Assembly: GCA_005880915.1 (NCBI GenBank)
Contig: VBIW01000049.1
Span: 1 to 64,000, forward strand
Source: Chloroflexota bacterium
GTDB taxonomy: Bacteria; Chloroflexota; Dormibacteria; Dormibacterales; Dormibacteraceae
Direction of reading: 5' to 3'
Length of the DNA: 64,000 nt
This document shows, piece after piece, positions 52,066 to 60,342 of this stretch. The stretch's first letter is position 1. Each line of letters begins with the position of its first letter. Below the pieces are notes generated by a model. The model was not told the origin of the DNA. It saw nothing but the letters and a program-made list of their open reading frames with translations, and did not search any database. A program made the translations under genes and the position numbers.

Positions 52066-52925
52066 GTTGTGACTCGCGCGGCCTGCTCGGCGCGGAAGTG
52101 TGCGATCCAGCGCATCGCATACTCGTCGTGGCCGAGCAACAGGTCTCCGGCCAGGATCGCGCGGCGCACCTGGGCCTCGAGAGGATTGGTGATGGCGCAC
52201 GTCAGGCCCGCGTGCATCGCGAGTGGCAAGAACGCGGCGTTCACCGTCGGGCGGTCAGGCAGGCCGAACGAGACGTTGGAGGCCCCGCATGTCATGTTGT
52301 TGCCGAGCTGGTCGCGGATCAGCCGCATCGTCTCCAGGGTGATCAGCCCGCATGTCGGATCCGCGGCGACGGTCATCGCGATGGGATCGATGATCACGTC
52401 GTGCTGCGGGATGCCATGGTCCGCAGCGCGCTCGACGATGCGCCGCGCGAGAGCGAGCCGCTCCTCAGGCACCATCGTGATCCCGGTCTCGTCGTTTGCC
52501 ATGCCGATCACCGCGGCGCCGTGCTTCTTGACCAGCGGGAGGATCCGTTCCATCCGGTCCTCTTCGGCCGTGACCGAGTTCACGAGCGCCTTGCCTTGAT
52601 AAGCCGACAGGCCCGCTTCGAGCGCTTCGATGATTGACGAGTCGATGCAGATCGGAAGGTCGGTGACGTCCATGACCGCGGTGATCGCGGCGACCAGCAG
52701 CGCCGGCTCGTCGATCGCCGGGATGCCCGCGTTGACGTCCAGCATGTGTGCACCCGCCGCGGCCTGCGCCTGCGCGTCGGCGCGCACGCGATTCATGACG
52801 CCTTCCTTCATCTCGGCGGCGAGCACCTTCCGGCCCGTCGGGTTGATGCGCTCGCCGATGATCACGAAGGGACTGTCGCCCGAGATGACAACCTCGCGAC
52901 CCCGCGAGGAGAGACGGGTCTCCAC
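52062..52925 (-). CDS. Pterin-binding methyltransferase (MtgA/AcsE-like THF:corrinoid)
   Basis: The 287-aa TIM barrel has FVIIGERINPTGRKVL, GAHMLDVNAGIP, PICIDSSIIEALEAGL, ALVNSVTAEE and NMTCGASNVSFGLP, the pterin-binding-domain motifs of methyltetrahydrofolate methyltransferases. It would transfer methyl from the corrinoid protein to THF. It is coupled to the RACo-like gene and 4 nt after the corrinoid gene. Confidence 0.92.
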   Translation of the reverse strand: METRLSSRGREVVISGDSPFVIIGERINPTGRKVLAAEMKEGVMNRVRADAQAQAAAGAHMLDVNAGIPAIDEPALLVAAITAVMDVTDLPICIDSSIIEALEAGLSAYQGKALVNSVTAEEDRMERILPLVKKHGAAVIGMANDETGITMVPEERLALARRIVERAADHGIPQHDVIIDPIAMTVAADPTCGLITLETMRLIRDQLGNNMTCGASNVSFGLPDRPTVNAAFLPLAMHAGLTCAITNPLEAQVRRAILAGDLLLGHDEYAMRWIAHFRAEQAARVTT

Positions 52926-52929
52926 GACC

Positions 52930-53652
52930 CTAACCTTTTCTCAGCGTCTCGTCGATCTTCATCACGGCCTGCTCCAGCGCTTGAGCTCCCTGCGACTGCT
53001 GGCTTCGATCGCCGACGAGCTCCTTCGCCATCCTTGTCGCCATCGACGCGTCAGGCGCGTAGCTGTCCGCCCCTACGTGCTTGGCGTACTCCAGGGTCAC
53101 CGGGGCGCCACCGACGGCGACATGGACCTTGTCCCGCAATCCCGCTTTCGTCAGCGCCTCGATGTTCGCCTTGAACATGGGCATGGTCGTGGTCAGGAAC
53201 GCGGAGAATCCGACGACGTCGGGCTGGTGCTTTTCCACGGCTTCGACAAACTTCTCCGGGGGAGTGTTGACGCCAAGGTCAAAGACCTCGAAGCCCGCCC
53301 CCTCGAGCATGATCACGCAGAGGTTCTTGCCGATGTCGTGGATATCGCCCTTCACCGTGCCGATGACGTAGCGGCCCACGGGCTTGGCGCCGGTCTCGGC
53401 GATCAAGGGGCGGAGGATCACCAGCGCGCCCTGCATCGCTCGCGCGGCGATGAGCATCTCCGGGACGAAGAAGTCGCCCTTCTCGAAACGGCGCCCGACT
53501 TCTTCCAGCGAGGGGATGAGTGCCTTGAAGAGGATGTCCATGGGGTCCATCCCCAGTTGCAAGCCCTCCTCGGTGAGGGCTTTGACCTCGGGCGCATGCC
53601 CGTTCAGCGTGTGTTCGAACAGCCCGGCTCGGATCTCTTCTTCACGACTCAT
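52930..53652 (-). CDS. Corrinoid protein (MttC/MtbC-like)
   Basis: The 240-aa protein has an N-terminal four-helix cap (about 1-90; GDFFVPEMLIAARAMQGAL) and a B12-binding Rossmann domain with lower ligand motif DIHDIGKN (Asp103, His105, Gly108), FEVFDLGVNTPPEKFV and VAVGGAPV. It shuttles methyl between MttB and the pterin methyltransferase. First gene of the six-gene minus-strand operon. Its ATG (53652) is three bases from the end of a MITE, with no SD between. Confidence 0.95.
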   Translation of the reverse strand: MSREEEIRAGLFEHTLNGHAPEVKALTEEGLQLGMDPMDILFKALIPSLEEVGRRFEKGDFFVPEMLIAARAMQGALVILRPLIAETGAKPVGRYVIGTVKGDIHDIGKNLCVIMLEGAGFEVFDLGVNTPPEKFVEAVEKHQPDVVGFSAFLTTTMPMFKANIEALTKAGLRDKVHVAVGGAPVTLEYAKHVGADSYAPDASMATRMAKELVGDRSQQSQGAQALEQAVMKIDETLRKG

Positions 53653-53655
53653 AGA

Positions 53656-53847
53656 AGTGTCACGTCTCCGAGGTCCGGCGCATCTTCGCGGCCTAGGCGG
53701 CCGGGCGCCTTCGGCGCTGAAGGCGGCGTCAAGGGGCCCGGCGCTGCGTTGTCGCGCATCAACGATGCGCTCCTAGCCGCGCCACCCTTTCCTTGCCTCC
53801 GGCCGCCGATGCCGCGAATCTGCACCGACCCCCGGAGTCATGACACT
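53656..53847. mobile_element. MITE-like element, copy 2, abutting the corrinoid gene
   Basis: The 192-bp noncoding element has 49-bp terminal inverted repeats (39 of 49 identical, both starting AGTGTCA and ending GGCGGCCGG). Its interior matches the copy at 39286-39519 in inverted orientation. It occupies most of the iclR-corrinoid divergent region, from 3 bp before the corrinoid start codon to the edge of the IclR-type palindrome. It carries no gene. Confidence 0.78.
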
Positions 53848-53866
53848 TGTTGCGCACCGCCCAACA
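53848..53866. promoter_or_regulatory. IclR-type operator, site 1
   Basis: TGTTGCGC-ACC-GCCCAACA is an inverted repeat with one mismatch pair. Its core (53849-53865) matches sites at 53920-53936 and 60301-60317 to the consensus GTTGCGCANNGNSCRAC. It sits between iclR and the corrinoid operon, next to the MITE. Confidence 0.6.
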
Positions 53867-53919
53867 GATGCTCAGGACTCAACAGTTTACGTGGCGACGC
53901 CCGTTCCGGCAACGCTAAT

Positions 53920-53936
53920 GTTGCGCAATGAGCAAC
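53920..53936. promoter_or_regulatory. IclR-type operator, site 2 (overlaps iclR start codon)
   Basis: GTTGC-GCAATGA-GCAAC, perfect 5-bp arms, covers the iclR ATG at 53928. GCTAAT just before it could be a -10 box for a short-leader transcript. Binding here would shut off iclR directly. Confidence 0.55.
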
Positions 53937-54707
53937 GAGGGTTCGCGGGATGTTGGGGTTCGCTCCGTCGAGAGGGCGATCGCCATCCTCGACCTTCTGG
54001 CCCAGGGCGAATGGCGGACCGGGGCCGAGGTGGCCCGCGGGCTCCAGGTCCACCGCTCTACGGCTCTCCGCCTGCTGGCCACCCTGGAGCGCCACGCGCT
54101 TGTCGAGCGCGACCAGAGGACGGCCCGCTACCGCCTCGGCCGCCGCCTGCCGCAGCTTGCCAGCGTCGTGAGCGGGGAGTTCGACCTCCGTTATATCGCG
54201 CGACCGGTCTGCGAGCAGGTCGCCGGCGTCACCGGCGAGACTGCCACCTTCGAGCTGCTCATCGGCGACGACATCGTTCCGATCGAGCAAGCCACCGCGT
54301 CGACGTCGGTCGTGACCGTCAACTGGCTGGGCCGCCGCTACCCGGTCCACTGCACGGCCAGCGGCAAGGCGATCCTTGCCTTCAGCCCCCAGGCGGTGCG
54401 CGAGCGGGTCCTGTCGGGAACCCTCGAGCGGGTGACGCCGCGCACCATCACCGACCGCGCCGAGCTCGAGGCCCAACTCGACGTGGCCCGTCAGGCAGGC
54501 GTGGCCCGGACGCACGAGGAGCTGGAGCTCGGGCTGGACGCAATCGCCGCTCCCGTGTTCGGCGCCAACGGCGAGGTGGTCGCCGCGCTGGATGTCTCCG
54601 GACCCTCCCACCGGCTCGGCCGGCCCGACCTCGAACGGTTGACGGTCGAAGGCGCGGCCGATCTGTCGCGCCGGCTTGGCTTTCGCGGACGGCGCGCCGA
54701 AACGTAA
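53928..54707 (+). CDS. IclR family transcriptional regulator
   Basis: The 259-aa protein has the N-terminal winged helix (VERAIAILDLLAQGEWRTGAEVARGLQVHRSTALRLLATLERHALVER) and C-terminal ligand domain (TGETATFELLIGDDIVPIEQ, PVHCTASGKAILAF and an ELELGLDAIAAPVF dimer/ligand segment). It lies divergent from the corrinoid operon and has two palindromic sites at its own 5' end. It is the best candidate for controlling the C1 genes in response to a pathway metabolite. Confidence 0.92.
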   Translation: MSNEGSRDVGVRSVERAIAILDLLAQGEWRTGAEVARGLQVHRSTALRLLATLERHALVERDQRTARYRLGRRLPQLASVVSGEFDLRYIARPVCEQVAGVTGETATFELLIGDDIVPIEQATASTSVVTVNWLGRRYPVHCTASGKAILAFSPQAVRERVLSGTLERVTPRTITDRAELEAQLDVARQAGVARTHEELELGLDAIAAPVFGANGEVVAALDVSGPSHRLGRPDLERLTVEGAADLSRRLGFRGRRAET

Positions 54708-54821
54708 GCCACAGAGCGCTTTAACCGCGCCCTTACTGAAATCGATGACACGCCGGAAGCCTGTCCTTGCATCGTCGGCGCTGGGCAGCCATCATTGGCG
54801 CTGCCTATCTGGTTGGGGAGC

Positions 54822-54835
54822 AACCGGGCCCGGTT
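54822..54835. promoter_or_regulatory. 14-bp perfect palindrome before the binding-protein gene
   Basis: AACCGGGCCCGGTT is followed by TTT, 19 nt before ATG 54854, and is preceded by GGTTG-N5-CAACC (54811-54825). It lacks a loop, so it is not a standard terminator; it may be an operator. It does not match the IclR-type consensus spacing. Confidence 0.3.
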
Positions 54836-54853
54836 TTTAGAGGGGAACTAAGC

Positions 54854-55969
54854 ATGAAGTTGGGTAGTTTGACGCGCCGCCTGGGCCTGGCCGCGGTGGC
54901 ATTTCTCGTAGTCGCTGCGTGTGGCAGCTCGCCGAGCAACGCGACGGCATCCTGCAGCGAATCCACCGCCAAGACGGCGAACGCCGCCACTGCCTGCGGC
55001 GGCATGGACGCGTTGGTTGCGGCGGCCAAGGCAGAAGGCAAGCTCAACGTGATCGCTCTGCCTCCAGACTGGGCCAACTACGGCGCGATCATCAGCGCCT
55101 TCTCCGCGAAGTACAACATCACGGTCAACTCCATCAACCCGAACGGCAGCAGCCAGGACGAGGTCAACGCGTTCGACGGCACGAGCCGCGCCCCGGACGT
55201 GGTCGACGTCGGCCAGGCCGTCGCGCTGGCCAACACCGCGAAATTCACCCCGTACAAGGTGGCTACCTGGAGCGACATCCCCACCGGCGCAAAGGAATCC
55301 ACCGGCCTGTGGTTCAACGACTACGGCGGCTATATGGGCATCGGCTACGACTCGACCAAGGTCCCGGCGATCACGTCGGTCTCGGACCTGCTCGGATCCG
55401 CCTTCAAGAGCAAGGTCGCCCTCTCTGGTGACCCGACGAAGTCCAACCAGGGCCTCAACGGCGTGATCATGGCGTCTGTCGCCAACGGCGGTTCGCTCGA
55501 CGACGTCAGCAAGGGCGTCGACTTCTTCAAGCAGCTTAAGCAGAAGGGCAATTACGTCCCCGTGGTCGGAACACCGGCCACGGTCAAGTCGGGCCAGACC
55601 CCAGTCTTGTTCGAGTGGGACTACCTGTCAGCCTCGCACGGCAAGGACGTTTCGAGCTGGAAGATCTTCGTCCCGACCAACGCCATCATCGGCGGCTACT
55701 ACAGCCAGGCGATCAACAAGGACGCTCCGCACCCCGCCGCCGCGCGGCTGTGGGAGGAGTACCTCTACTCCGACGAGGGCCAGAACCTCTGGCTCAAGGG
55801 CGGAGCTAGGCCGGTCCGCCAGGCTGCGATGACCACCTCCGGGAAGGTCGATGCGGCCGCTGCCGCAGCGCTTCCATCAGTGCCCGGGACGCCACAGGTG
55901 CCAACAGGGGACCAGACGTCCAAGGCCAGCCAATACGTCGTAGCCAACTGGTCCCAGGCCGTTTCTTGA
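54854..55969 (+). CDS. ABC transporter substrate-binding lipoprotein (Fbp/PotD-like)
   Basis: The predicted protein has 371 aa from ATG 54854 (signal peptide, VAAC lipobox at Cys23). The mature family-1 solute-binding protein has GGMDALVAAAKAEGKLNVIALP, RAPDVVDVGQAVAL, WFNDYGGYMGIGYDSTKVP and AARLWEEYLYSDEGQNLWLKGGARPVR, the cluster that includes iron, polyamine, 2-aminoethylphosphonate and thiamine binders. The ligand is unresolved. It is first gene of a five-gene operon. Confidence 0.88.
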   Translation: MKLGSLTRRLGLAAVAFLVVAACGSSPSNATASCSESTAKTANAATACGGMDALVAAAKAEGKLNVIALPPDWANYGAIISAFSAKYNITVNSINPNGSSQDEVNAFDGTSRAPDVVDVGQAVALANTAKFTPYKVATWSDIPTGAKESTGLWFNDYGGYMGIGYDSTKVPAITSVSDLLGSAFKSKVALSGDPTKSNQGLNGVIMASVANGGSLDDVSKGVDFFKQLKQKGNYVPVVGTPATVKSGQTPVLFEWDYLSASHGKDVSSWKIFVPTNAIIGGYYSQAINKDAPHPAAARLWEEYLYSDEGQNLWLKGGARPVRQAAMTTSGKVDAAAAAALPSVPGTPQVPTGDQTSKASQYVVANWSQAVS

Positions 55970-56868
55970 CCGCAGCCGGTAGTCCGGCGCTGAGCACCGC
56001 CGCTCGCCCCATGCGGGGTGGGCGGCGGCTGCCCTTATCGTCGATAGGGGTCGTTCCGTTCTTCGCTTATATCGCCGTGTTCCTCTTGCTGCCCACGGCC
56101 ATCATCCTGGGCGGGTCGCTGGTTGCGCCCGACGGCACCATCTCGCTCGCCAACTTCGCCGGAATCGCCAAGCCGTACATGGCGAAGTCGTTCGCGAACA
56201 GCATTCTGATTTCCGCTGTGAGCGCCGTGGTGGGCGCATTCGCAGGTGCCTTGCTCGCCTACGCGGTCGTCACGGGCAAGCCCAACGGCATCCTGCGCCG
56301 GAGCGTGATGTCAGCGGCCGGCGTCGTGGCTCAGTTCGGCGGCGTGACGCTCGCATTTGCCTTCATCGCAACCCTCGGCACGGTTGGGTTCGTATACGTC
56401 TTCCTGCAGGAGCGCGGGATTGACATCTACGCGAACGGCGTATGGCTGTACGACCAGACAGGCCTGACCCTCATTTACCTGTACTTCCAGATCCCGCTCA
56501 TGGTCGTCGTCTTCATTCCGGCTCTCGACGGCATCCGGCCTCAATGGCGCGAAGCGACCGAGAGCCTGGGCGGTGGGACCTGGCATTACTGGCGCTACGT
56601 CGCCGGCCCGCTTCTGTTCCCGTCGTTCCTCGGCTGCACGCTGCTCCTCTTTGCCAACTCGTTCTCCGCGTACGCGACGGCGGCCGCACTGATCACGCAG
56701 GGCGGAGTCCTCGTACCCCTGCAGATCCAGGCGCTGCTCACGAGTGAGACCGGCTCGAGCTCTCCTGGCTTCGCCAAGGCACTGGCGCTGGCGATGATCG
56801 TGATCGTGCTCGTCGTCATGACGCTGTACACGTTGCTCCAGCGCCGCACCGCGCAGTGGCTGCGGTGA
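55966..56868 (+). CDS. ABC transporter permease (PotB/FbpB-like)
   Basis: The 300-aa protein starts at TTG 55966 (TTGA overlap with the binding protein). It has about six membrane segments and the permease loop EATESLGGGTWHYWRYVAGPLLFPSF. It forms the import channel with the next permease. Confidence 0.9.
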   Translation: MTAAGSPALSTAARPMRGGRRLPLSSIGVVPFFAYIAVFLLLPTAIILGGSLVAPDGTISLANFAGIAKPYMAKSFANSILISAVSAVVGAFAGALLAYAVVTGKPNGILRRSVMSAAGVVAQFGGVTLAFAFIATLGTVGFVYVFLQERGIDIYANGVWLYDQTGLTLIYLYFQIPLMVVVFIPALDGIRPQWREATESLGGGTWHYWRYVAGPLLFPSFLGCTLLLFANSFSAYATAAALITQGGVLVPLQIQALLTSETGSSSPGFAKALALAMIVIVLVVMTLYTLLQRRTAQWLR

Positions 56869-57725
56869 GCCGGTCACGCCGGCGCAACCTCCAGATCTTC
56901 CGTTTCGCCGTCTTCGTGGTGATGGGCGCTTTCTTCCTCGGCCCGATCGGCGCGATGTTCGAGTTCTCCACGCGCGGCAACAGCGTCAATGCGCCGCGCA
57001 CCCTCAGCGCATGGACGGCGATTGGCACGACGCCCGGCCTTGGGGACGCCATCATCGCTTCGCTGGAGCTCGCTGCGATCACCTCCGTGATGATGCTTGT
57101 CCTGGTCCTGCCGACCATGGTCTGGGTGCGGCTGCGCCTTCCTCAGCTCAACCGTGTCATCGAGTTCATCTGCCTGATGCCGCTCACGGTCCCGGCCATC
57201 GCCCTGGTCGTGGGCTTCCGGCCCATCTACATATGGATCAACATCAACGTGACCGACTCGATCCTGGCGCTCTCCCTCTCCTACGTCATCCTGGTTCTGC
57301 CGTACAGCTATCGCGCGCTTGACGCCGGACTCGCGGCGCTCGACCTCAAAACGCTTACGGAGGCCGCGCGGAGCCTGGGCGCCGGTTGGGGCACGGTCAT
57401 GTTGCGGGTGATCGTCCCGAACATGCCGAGCGCCATCCTCAACGCGAGCCTGCTCTCGGTGGCCCTTGTCCTCGGCGAGTACACGTTCGCGAACCTGCTC
57501 AACTTCGAAAACCTCCAGGTTGCGATCGCCTACGTCGGCCTGACGAGCGCAGGCACGTCGGTCGCCGTCGCCGTGGCGTCATTGGTTTTCGCGTTCGCGC
57601 TCCTCTTGATCCTTTCCTTCGTCGGCCGGCCGCCAGTGCCGGTGTCGAAGGCTGACGAGGCTGACTTGCAGACGGGGCGGATGGTGAGCCTGAGTGGCGG
57701 ATTGATCGGGAGGACAGGCAGATGA
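56865..57725 (+). CDS. ABC transporter permease (PotC/FbpB-like)
   Basis: The predicted protein has 286 aa. GTG 56865 forms a GTGA overlap with the previous stop; GTG 56856 is an in-frame alternative. Six hydrophobic segments and the EAA-type loop LTEAARSLGAGWGTVMLRVIVPNMPSAILNA are seen. It is the second transmembrane half of the importer. Confidence 0.9.
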   Translation: MSRSRRRNLQIFRFAVFVVMGAFFLGPIGAMFEFSTRGNSVNAPRTLSAWTAIGTTPGLGDAIIASLELAAITSVMMLVLVLPTMVWVRLRLPQLNRVIEFICLMPLTVPAIALVVGFRPIYIWININVTDSILALSLSYVILVLPYSYRALDAGLAALDLKTLTEAARSLGAGWGTVMLRVIVPNMPSAILNASLLSVALVLGEYTFANLLNFENLQVAIAYVGLTSAGTSVAVAVASLVFAFALLLILSFVGRPPVPVSKADEADLQTGRMVSLSGGLIGRTGR

Positions 57726-58816
57726 CTGCTGACGGCAGCGCCGGCCGATCGGGCGTCGAGGTCCGGCTCGAAGACCTCACGCGCAAGTACGCGACCACGA
57801 CCGCCCTCGATCGATTGACGCTCACCCTCGCGCCTGGTGAGCTCGTGGCGCTCCTCGGACCGTCGGGCTGCGGCAAAACCACAGCCCTGCGGCTCCTCGC
57901 GGGCCTCGAAGAGGCGGACAGTGGCCGCGTGGTCATCGACGGCGAGGACGTCACCAACGTGCCGGCGAACCGCCGCAACATCGGCATGGTTTTCCAGGCT
58001 TACTCCCTTTTCCCTCACATGACCGCGCGCAAGAACGTCGAGTTCGGCCTGCAGATGCAGCATGTCGGCCCGGCGGAGCGCCGCGATCGCGCGACCGAGG
58101 TGCTCGACCTGGTCGGCCTGTCGATGCACGCCAACAAATTCGCCCACCAGATGTCCGGCGGACAGCAGCAGCGCGTGGCGCTGGCCAGGGCCCTCGCCAT
58201 CCGGCCTCGAGTCCTGCTCCTCGATGAGCCCCTGTCCGCACTGGACGCGAAGGTGCGCGCTCGCCTGCGCGACGAGATCCGCCGCGTCCAGATGGAGGTC
58301 GGGATCACGACGCTCTTCGTTACCCACGACCAGGAAGAGGCTCTGGCCATCGCGGACCGCGTGGGCGTCATGCAGTCGGGGCACCTCGAGCAGCTTGGCC
58401 CGCCGACCGAGGTCTACTCCCGGCCCGCCACTCCTTTCGTGGCAGACTTCGTCGGCCTCACCAATCGCATCAAAGGTGTTGTGCGGGACGGTTCGGTGGA
58501 CGTGCGCGGGGAATCGATTCCGCTCGTTCATCCCGACGTCGAAGACGGCCCGGCGACAGCGCTGATCCGCCCAGAGGCGGTCAGCCTTGCGACCAACGGC
58601 GACCTCGCGGATGGACCGCTCGTCGGCACCGTGATCGCGGTCGCGTTCCTCGGCGCGACGAGCCGTGTCACAGTCGACCTCGGCGACACCACCGTCCTTG
58701 CGCAAATGCCAACCTCGGCAGCCACGCTGCTCAAGGCCGGAACGAAGGTGCGTCTCGCCATGCGCACCGACCCTGTGCTCGTTCAGAGGGAAGAGCCCGC
58801 TACCACCACTCCGTGA
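57722..58816 (+). CDS. ABC transporter ATPase (PotA/FbpC-like)
   Basis: The 364-aa ATPase has GPSGCGKTTALRLLAGLEEADSG, MVFQAYSLFPHMTARKNV, MSGGQQQRVALARAL, VLLLDEPLSALD and FVTHDQEEALAIADR. A C-terminal TOBE-like domain (about 270-360; ALIRPEAVSL, VAFLGATSRVTVDLGDTTV) follows. It starts ATG 57722 (ATGA overlap). Confidence 0.93.
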   Translation: MTADGSAGRSGVEVRLEDLTRKYATTTALDRLTLTLAPGELVALLGPSGCGKTTALRLLAGLEEADSGRVVIDGEDVTNVPANRRNIGMVFQAYSLFPHMTARKNVEFGLQMQHVGPAERRDRATEVLDLVGLSMHANKFAHQMSGGQQQRVALARALAIRPRVLLLDEPLSALDAKVRARLRDEIRRVQMEVGITTLFVTHDQEEALAIADRVGVMQSGHLEQLGPPTEVYSRPATPFVADFVGLTNRIKGVVRDGSVDVRGESIPLVHPDVEDGPATALIRPEAVSLATNGDLADGPLVGTVIAVAFLGATSRVTVDLGDTTVLAQMPTSAATLLKAGTKVRLAMRTDPVLVQREEPATTTP

Positions 58817-60297
58817 CGCTGACCACCGAGCGGCGGCTCGGTGCCGGGGCGGCGGTCCGCACCGGAACGCAGGCCCCGTATCGAGCCGTGGCGGAAGAGA
58901 TGGGCGAGCCTCACGTGCTTCGCACCGACCTCGCCGCGGGCGATGCAACGCCGCTGGGTCCGGCGATCGCGTGCTTCGCTCACCTCACCGACCTTCACGT
59001 CACCGACACCCAGTCGCCTGCGCGATTCGAGTTCATCAACCGGGAGTGGCAAGACCCGCGCTTTCGGGAGCTGCTCCCGATGCACCGGCCGCAGGAGACG
59101 CTGAACACACACGCGATCGCGGCGACGGTGCGTGCCATCAACTCAATCCAGGCGGGAACCGTCACAGGCGCTCCACTGCAGATGGCGGTCATGACCGGCG
59201 ACGCCATCGACAACACGCAGCGCAACGAGCTGACCAACGTTCTCGCTCTGCTTCGCGGAGGCGCAGTGCGTCCGGGTTCGGGTGCGCCCGGTTACGACGG
59301 GGTGCAGCGGGCCGACTGGCGGAGTGAGATCTTCTGGAAACCTGATGGCCCGCCCGAAGGCGATGTCTTTCAGAGCGCACTCGGATTTCCTCGGCATCCG
59401 GGCCTGCTCGACGCGGCGGTGCAGCCATTTCAAGCGGAGGGACTGCGCGTGCCATGGGTCGGCTGCCGCGGCAATCACGAAGAGGTATGCCAGGGCGTCG
59501 GCATCGTCACGCCTGCCCTGGCCAGGGCCATGACTGGGACGCGCAAGCCGATCGCGCTGCCTCCGGCTTTCGACGCCGATACCGCGGTGGAAACGTTCGT
59601 CCACCAGCCCGAGCTGTTCATGTCCGGCCCGTTCCTCGAGGTCGAGGCAGACCCAGAGCGGCGGCCGATCGAGCGCGAGGAATTCATGCCTGAGGCCTAC
59701 TTCGCACAAGACGTCGGCGAAGTCCGATACATCACGCTCGACACCGTGTGCATCGATGGCGGGGCCGACGGCACGATTGACGAGGACCAGCTGTACTGGG
59801 TCGAACGAAAGCTCGAGGAGGTGCATTCGTTGTTTCGCTCTCGCGACGGCTCGCGCGTCCGGACGCGAAACCAGGACAGGTATGTGGTTGTGCTCTCGCA
59901 CCACGGTTATGACTCGCTGACCAACCCGCGGGCGGAGCGTCGAGCGGACCGGCTGCTCGCGTTGCTCTTGCGGTTCCCGAACGTTGTGCTATGGCTGAAC
60001 GGCCACATCCACGCCAACCGGATCCAAGCCCGCAAGGACACCGATCTCGGGCACGCCTTCTGGGAGGTCACGACGAGCTCCCTGGTCGATTGGCCGTGCC
60101 AGGCGCGTCTGGTCGAGATCTACAGAACAGCGCGGGGCGTCGCGATCGGCTGCACCATGGTCGACCACGATGCGGATGGGCTGGCCGGCCTGCACCGCGA
60201 GCTCGCCGGCAACGCTCCCCGATCCGGCTTTGACTCGTGGCGGCCGGGTTCGCCGCCCGACCGCAACGCCGTCTTGCTTCTGCCGTCTCCCTTCTAG
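58813..60297 (+). CDS. PPA1498-type metallophosphoesterase (TIGR03767-like)
   Basis: The 494-aa calcineurin-like phosphoesterase starts at GTG 58813 (GTGA overlap). Metal-binding motifs: HLTDLHVTD (Asp60, His62), MTGDAIDN, GCRGNHEE, VLSHHGYDSL and LNGHIHANR, all present. No signal peptide is seen, so it is likely cytoplasmic. Translational coupling to the importer suggests it dephosphorylates the imported compound (a phosphoester). It lies within the predicted C1 region. Confidence 0.85.
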   Translation: MTLTTERRLGAGAAVRTGTQAPYRAVAEEMGEPHVLRTDLAAGDATPLGPAIACFAHLTDLHVTDTQSPARFEFINREWQDPRFRELLPMHRPQETLNTHAIAATVRAINSIQAGTVTGAPLQMAVMTGDAIDNTQRNELTNVLALLRGGAVRPGSGAPGYDGVQRADWRSEIFWKPDGPPEGDVFQSALGFPRHPGLLDAAVQPFQAEGLRVPWVGCRGNHEEVCQGVGIVTPALARAMTGTRKPIALPPAFDADTAVETFVHQPELFMSGPFLEVEADPERRPIEREEFMPEAYFAQDVGEVRYITLDTVCIDGGADGTIDEDQLYWVERKLEEVHSLFRSRDGSRVRTRNQDRYVVVLSHHGYDSLTNPRAERRADRLLALLLRFPNVVLWLNGHIHANRIQARKDTDLGHAFWEVTTSSLVDWPCQARLVEIYRTARGVAIGCTMVDHDADGLAGLHRELAGNAPRSGFDSWRPGSPPDRNAVLLLPSPF

Positions 60298-60299
60298 TG

Positions 60300-60330
60300 T
60301 GTTGCGCACCGCGCGACAGTGGCGTATAGT
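60300..60330 (+). promoter_or_regulatory. metF-fhs promoter with IclR-type operator, site 3
   Basis: TTGCGC (60302-60307), a 17-bp spacer and TATAGT (60325-60330) form a promoter. The palindrome TGTTGCGC-ACC-GCGCGACA (60300-60318) covers the -35 box and matches the sites at iclR. Bound regulator would block polymerase. A second small palindrome, GTGCG-ACAC-CGCAC (60330-60343), follows the -10 box. TSS would be near 60337, giving a near-leaderless message. Confidence 0.65.
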
Positions 60331-60342
60331 GCGACACCGCAC

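Noticed and set aside
52630-53931. 433-codon plus-strand frame over the corrinoid operon
   Set aside because: Antisense to two well-supported genes and continuing through the noncoding MITE; no homology pattern.
54822-54838. Rho-independent terminator after iclR
   Set aside because: The palindrome has no loop and sits immediately before the next gene's start; operator is as likely.
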